In this document: one piece after another, positions 61,179 through 64,000 of the stretch | How the letters are laid out: every line of letters begins with the position of its first letter | Position numbering within the stretch: the stretch's first letter is position 1 | Source: Acrocarpospora phusangensis | GTDB taxonomy: Bacteria > Actinomycetota > Actinomycetes > Streptosporangiales > Streptosporangiaceae | Assembly (NCBI RefSeq): GCF_016862995.1 | Contig: NZ_BOOA01000024.1 | Span: 47,220 to 111,219 of the forward strand | Direction: 5' to 3' | DNA: 64,000 nt | Program-made: the position numbers and the translations under genes | Notes under the pieces: generated by a model | Database searches by the model: none | What the model saw: the letters and a program-made list of their open reading frames with translations, nothing else | Told to the model about the DNA's origin: nothing

Positions 61179-62081
61179 TTACTTGATGCCGGTGAACCCG
61201 ATCGAGTTCACGAGTCTGCGTCCGAACACGATGAGCAGGAGGAGGACGGGGATCACCTGGAGCGAGGCCGCGGCCATCAGCCCGGCCCAGTCCGGCGAGG
61301 AGGTCGGCGAGGACTGCGCGAACACGCCCAGCGCCACGTTGAGCAGCCGCACGCCCTCGTCCTTGCCGACCAGTTGCGGCCACAGGTACTCGTTCCACGA
61401 GAACACCGCCGTGATCACCGCCAGCGTGGCCAGCGGGGCGGTGCTCATCGGCAGGATGATCCGCCAGAACACGGCGATCTTCCCGGCGCCGTCGATGGTC
61501 GCCGCGTCCTCGATCTCGGGCGAGATGCCGAGGAAGAACTGCCGCAGGAAGAAGATCGCGAACGGCGTCATCAGCAGGTACGGCGCGAGCAGGCCGGGGA
61601 ACGTGTCGAGCCAGCCGAGGTCCCGGACCAGGGCGAAGTTGGGCAGCACCGTGAAGATCGGCGGCACCATCAGCCCGGTCAGGAAGACGGCGAACAGGGT
61701 GTCCCTGCCGCGGAACCGCAACCGGGCGAAGGCGTACGCGGCGGTGGCGCTGAAGCCCACCTGCCCGGCCACCACGGCCAGCGTGAAGATCACCGAGTTC
61801 CGCAGGTAGAGCCAGAAGTCCACCTCGGCCCCGCTGCCGCCGGCCGCGATCGACTCCTCGGCCGTGGCGTGGCCGAGCACCCGGGAGTAGTTGACCAGCG
61901 TCGGGTCGGCGGGGATGAGCGAGTAGTCGCCGTTGAAGATCGCCCGGTTGCCGGTGAACGCGGTGCGCAGCATCCAGACGAACGGGTAGAGCGTGACCAG
62001 CAGCAGGAGCGCCAGCGCCGTCCAGGCGAGGATCCGGCCGGGCCTGAACCGGCGGCGCGCGCCGGAGGTGTGGTGTGCCAT
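61179..62081 (-). CDS. Sugar ABC transporter permease, MalG type
   Basis: 300 residues with six membrane helices and the EAA loop in IEDAATIDGAGKIAVFWRIILPMSTAP. Ends in IPVLLLLIVFGRRLVNSIGFTGIK. Twelve bases separate it from the MalF-type gene upstream; they form the membrane dimer. Confidence 0.93.
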   Translation of the reverse strand: MAHHTSGARRRFRPGRILAWTALALLLLVTLYPFVWMLRTAFTGNRAIFNGDYSLIPADPTLVNYSRVLGHATAEESIAAGGSGAEVDFWLYLRNSVIFTLAVVAGQVGFSATAAYAFARLRFRGRDTLFAVFLTGLMVPPIFTVLPNFALVRDLGWLDTFPGLLAPYLLMTPFAIFFLRQFFLGISPEIEDAATIDGAGKIAVFWRIILPMSTAPLATLAVITAVFSWNEYLWPQLVGKDEGVRLLNVALGVFAQSSPTSSPDWAGLMAAASLQVIPVLLLLIVFGRRLVNSIGFTGIK

Positions 62082-62093
62082 CGTCGCCGTCCC

Positions 62094-63026
62094 TTACCGG
62101 AGGTCCGAGCTGGAGGCGCGGAGCATCCGCATCTGGGTGGCGGTCAGCACGATGAGCAGCACGAACAGGGTCGCCGCCATCGCCGCCGCATAGCCCATGT
62201 GGAACTCGTTGAACGCCTTTTGGTAGATGTAGTAGTAGATGACCCTGGTCGCGTCGGCCGGGCCGCCCTTCGTGGTCACCGCGACGGTGTCGAAGATCTG
62301 GAACGAGCCGATGATCGACACCACCAGGACCAGCACGGTCACCGGCCGCAGGAGCGGCAGCGTGATCCGGCGGAACAGCGTCCACTCCCCCGCGCCGTCC
62401 ACCGCCGCCGCCTCGTACAGGTTGCGGGGGATCATCTGCATGCCGGCGAAGAACAGCAGCGCCGTGTAGCCCATGTTGCGCCAGGTGTTGACCAGCGCGA
62501 TCGTCGCGATGGCCTGGTCGGAGTCGCCGTAGAAGGACTGCGGCTCGAATCCGAGCACCTGCAGGATGTGGTTCACGAAGCCCACGTTGTGGTCGAGCAT
62601 GAACAGCGTCACGATCGCCACCGTGACGTTCGGCACCAGCCACGGCACCACGATGGCCGCGCGGACCAGCACGGACCGGGTGAGCCGGTCCATCAGCACC
62701 GCGATGGCGAGCGCGAGCACGGTCTGGGTGCCGATGTTGATCACCACGTACTCGGCGGTGATGCGCAGGGCGTTCCAGAACTTGTCGTCGGCCAGCATGG
62801 CGCGGTAGTTGTCCAGGCCCACGAACTCCGGGTCGGAGAGCAGGTTCCAATCGGTGAGGCTGATCCAGAAGCCGCGGAGCGTCGGGGCCAGGTAGAACAC
62901 CGTGAACCCGATCAGCGCCGGCAGCAGGAACAGCCAGGCCACCACGGGGTCGCCGGCCGGCTTCCCGCGGCGTGCGCCCGGCGGCGCCGTACGCGCGGGG
63001 CGGGGCCTGCCGACGGTCAGCGTCAC
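62094..63026 (-). CDS. Sugar ABC transporter permease, MalF type
   Basis: 310 residues from GTG 63026, overlapping the stop of the DeoR gene (GTGA). Membrane helices LFLLPALIGFTVFYLAPTLRGF, then VLALAIAVLMDRL; the EAA loop is YEAAAVDGAGEWTLFRRITLPLLRP. Imports the sugar delivered by the lipoprotein. No ATPase gene is present, so a shared MsiK-type ATPase encoded elsewhere must energise it. Confidence 0.93.
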   Translation of the reverse strand: MTLTVGRPRPARTAPPGARRGKPAGDPVVAWLFLLPALIGFTVFYLAPTLRGFWISLTDWNLLSDPEFVGLDNYRAMLADDKFWNALRITAEYVVINIGTQTVLALAIAVLMDRLTRSVLVRAAIVVPWLVPNVTVAIVTLFMLDHNVGFVNHILQVLGFEPQSFYGDSDQAIATIALVNTWRNMGYTALLFFAGMQMIPRNLYEAAAVDGAGEWTLFRRITLPLLRPVTVLVLVVSIIGSFQIFDTVAVTTKGGPADATRVIYYYIYQKAFNEFHMGYAAAMAATLFVLLIVLTATQMRMLRASSSDLR

Positions 63027-63826
63027 GAACCCACCACCTGGATCCGCAGCCCGCGCTCGCGCAGCGCGGCGAGCGCGTGCGGGTCGGCGGACGGGCCGGT
63101 GATCAGCAGGTCCACCTCGCTGATCGGCGCGACGGCGGCCAGCTGGATCTGGCCGACCTTGGAGCCGTCGGCCACCACGATGCGTTGCGCGGTGGCCCGC
63201 AGCATGCGCTGTTTCATCTCTGCCTCGGGAAGGTTGATATTGGTGATGCCCGCCTCCGGGTGCACCCCGTTGCAGCCGAGGAAGACCGTGCAGGTGTTGA
63301 TCCGGTCGAAGACGTGGTGGGCCAGCGGGTCCACCAGCGAGTGCTGGAGCCGCCGCAGCGTGCCGCCGGTGAGCACCACGGTCAGGCGCGGGATGGCGCT
63401 CTCCAGTTCCAGCGCGATGTTGAGCCCGTTGGTGAACACCACGACCTCGGCCAGTTCGGTGCGCGCCGCCAGGGCGCGGGCGATGAACGTGGTGGTCGTG
63501 CCGACGTCCAGGGTGATGCTCTCGCCGTCGTTGACGAGGGCGGCGGCGGCCTCGCCGATCAGCGCCTTCTCGATCGCGGACGTGCTGAGCGCCTCCTCGA
63601 AGGAGGGCTCCTCGCGCAGCCGGTTGCCGACCGCCATCGCGCCGCCCCGCACCCGGCGGAGCATGTTGCGCCCCTCCAGGGCGTCGAGGTCGGCGCGGGC
63701 CGTGACGTCGGAGATGCCGAAGGCCGTGCTGAGGTCGGCGACCCGGACGAACTCCTGCTCCAGCACCATCGCGAGGATCCGCTCCCGCCGCACTTCCGCG
63801 GGAATCGGCTCGAACACGTTCGACAT
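63023..63826 (-). CDS. DeoR-family repressor (first gene, sugar operon)
   Basis: 267 residues from ATG 63826. HTH RRERILAMVLEQEFVRVADLSTAFGISDVTARADLDALEGRNMLRRVRGGAM, effector domain DVGTTTTFIARAL and LLITGPSADPH. Leads the operon and overlaps the MalF-type start. Paralogous to the DeoR at the operon's end. Confidence 0.92.
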   Translation of the reverse strand: MSNVFEPIPAEVRRERILAMVLEQEFVRVADLSTAFGISDVTARADLDALEGRNMLRRVRGGAMAVGNRLREEPSFEEALSTSAIEKALIGEAAAALVNDGESITLDVGTTTTFIARALAARTELAEVVVFTNGLNIALELESAIPRLTVVLTGGTLRRLQHSLVDPLAHHVFDRINTCTVFLGCNGVHPEAGITNINLPEAEMKQRMLRATAQRIVVADGSKVGQIQLAAVAPISEVDLLITGPSADPHALAALRERGLRIQVVGS

Positions 63827-63856
63827 GTCGGCAATCTTCGAAAACCTTCGCTTACT

Positions 63857-63862
63857 TGTCAA
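63857..63862 (-). promoter_or_regulatory. TTGACA-type -35 candidate for the sugar operon
   Basis: On the minus strand TTGACA ends 31 bases before ATG 63826, in an AT-rich stretch with a CGAAGGTTTTCGAAG partial dyad that could be the DeoR operator. No clear -10 is seen. Confidence 0.35.
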
Positions 63863-63950
63863 TAGGAAAGTCCGTTGTTGCCGTTACGAAGGAGTAACGG
63901 GAAGCTGATCGCTTTGTGTGCATATATCGTGCTTCCGATGCGAAGGCATG

Positions 63951-63987
63951 CTGCCGCAGGGCCAGCGGCTGCGTGGCCCTGCGGCAG
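63951..63987. terminator. Hairpin terminator at the right edge
   Basis: A perfect 14-bp stem (63951-63964 with 63974-63987) and a 9-base loop, presumably the terminator of a gene outside the window. Confidence 0.75.
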
Positions 63988-64000
63988 GCTGTGTACGGCT

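Overview
The window is high-GC actinomycete DNA. GC-rich third codon positions, GTG and TTG starts, large SARP/STAND regulators, a mycothiol-type DinB-fold protein, a CHAT–ECF sigma locus and an ABC sugar operon without its own ATPase all fit a filamentous actinobacterium. Streptomycetales or Streptosporangiales is likely, but I cannot name a genus. I found no rRNA, tRNA or CRISPR array.

Layout. 0–1 kb: the 3' end of a beta-propeller gene and a small secreted protein. 1–18.9 kb: an accessory metabolic and regulatory stretch, with a MaoC hydratase plus MFS pair, a SARP–ATPase–LuxR giant regulator, a luciferase-like oxidoreductase, an OsmC–flavoprotein–flavoprotein operon, a second AfsR-type regulator, a GyrI-like protein, a frameshifted small gene, an MFS gene and an AraC gene that read through each other's 3' ends, a DUF2000 protein and a membrane protein. 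19–25.2 kb: two exported alpha/beta hydrolases, a geranylgeranyl-reductase-like flavoenzyme, a CGNR regulator and a decapitated alcohol dehydrogenase.

25.2–43 kb is the most unusual part and reads as a conflict/signalling island. It opens with an ECF sigma factor, a coupled small protein, a subtilase without signal peptide and a TPR–CHAT protease. The set recalls the protease/sigma-factor logic of Craspase loci, but with no CRISPR parts. Next comes a less GC-rich cassette (Gfo/Idh/MocA oxidoreductase, radical SAM protein, SIR2-domain protein, divergent HTH regulator). A degenerate copy of the CHAT gene's 3' end lies on its far side, so the cassette is bracketed by about 65-bp direct repeats. 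That copy is fused to a scrap of the nearby WYL regulator gene. A membrane protein, the intact WYL regulator, a GNAT fusion protein and an HTH–NACHT–HEAT NLR-like ATPase follow.

42.6–56 kb: a TauD-type dioxygenase with a coupled orphan, a membrane acyltransferase that seems to lack an internal block, a LuxR-type giant regulator with a beta-propeller protein (paralogue of the one at the left edge), a flavoprotein, a DinB-fold protein, a divergent HxlR/aldo-keto reductase pair and a Ser/Thr kinase with a WD40-like sensor. 56–63.9 kb: a seven-gene alpha-galactoside operon on the minus strand (DeoR, two permeases, lipoprotein binding protein, GH36, GH4, second DeoR). The transporter imports the sugar, the two glycosidases of unrelated mechanism hydrolyse it inside the cell, and two paralogous repressors sit at the operon's ends.
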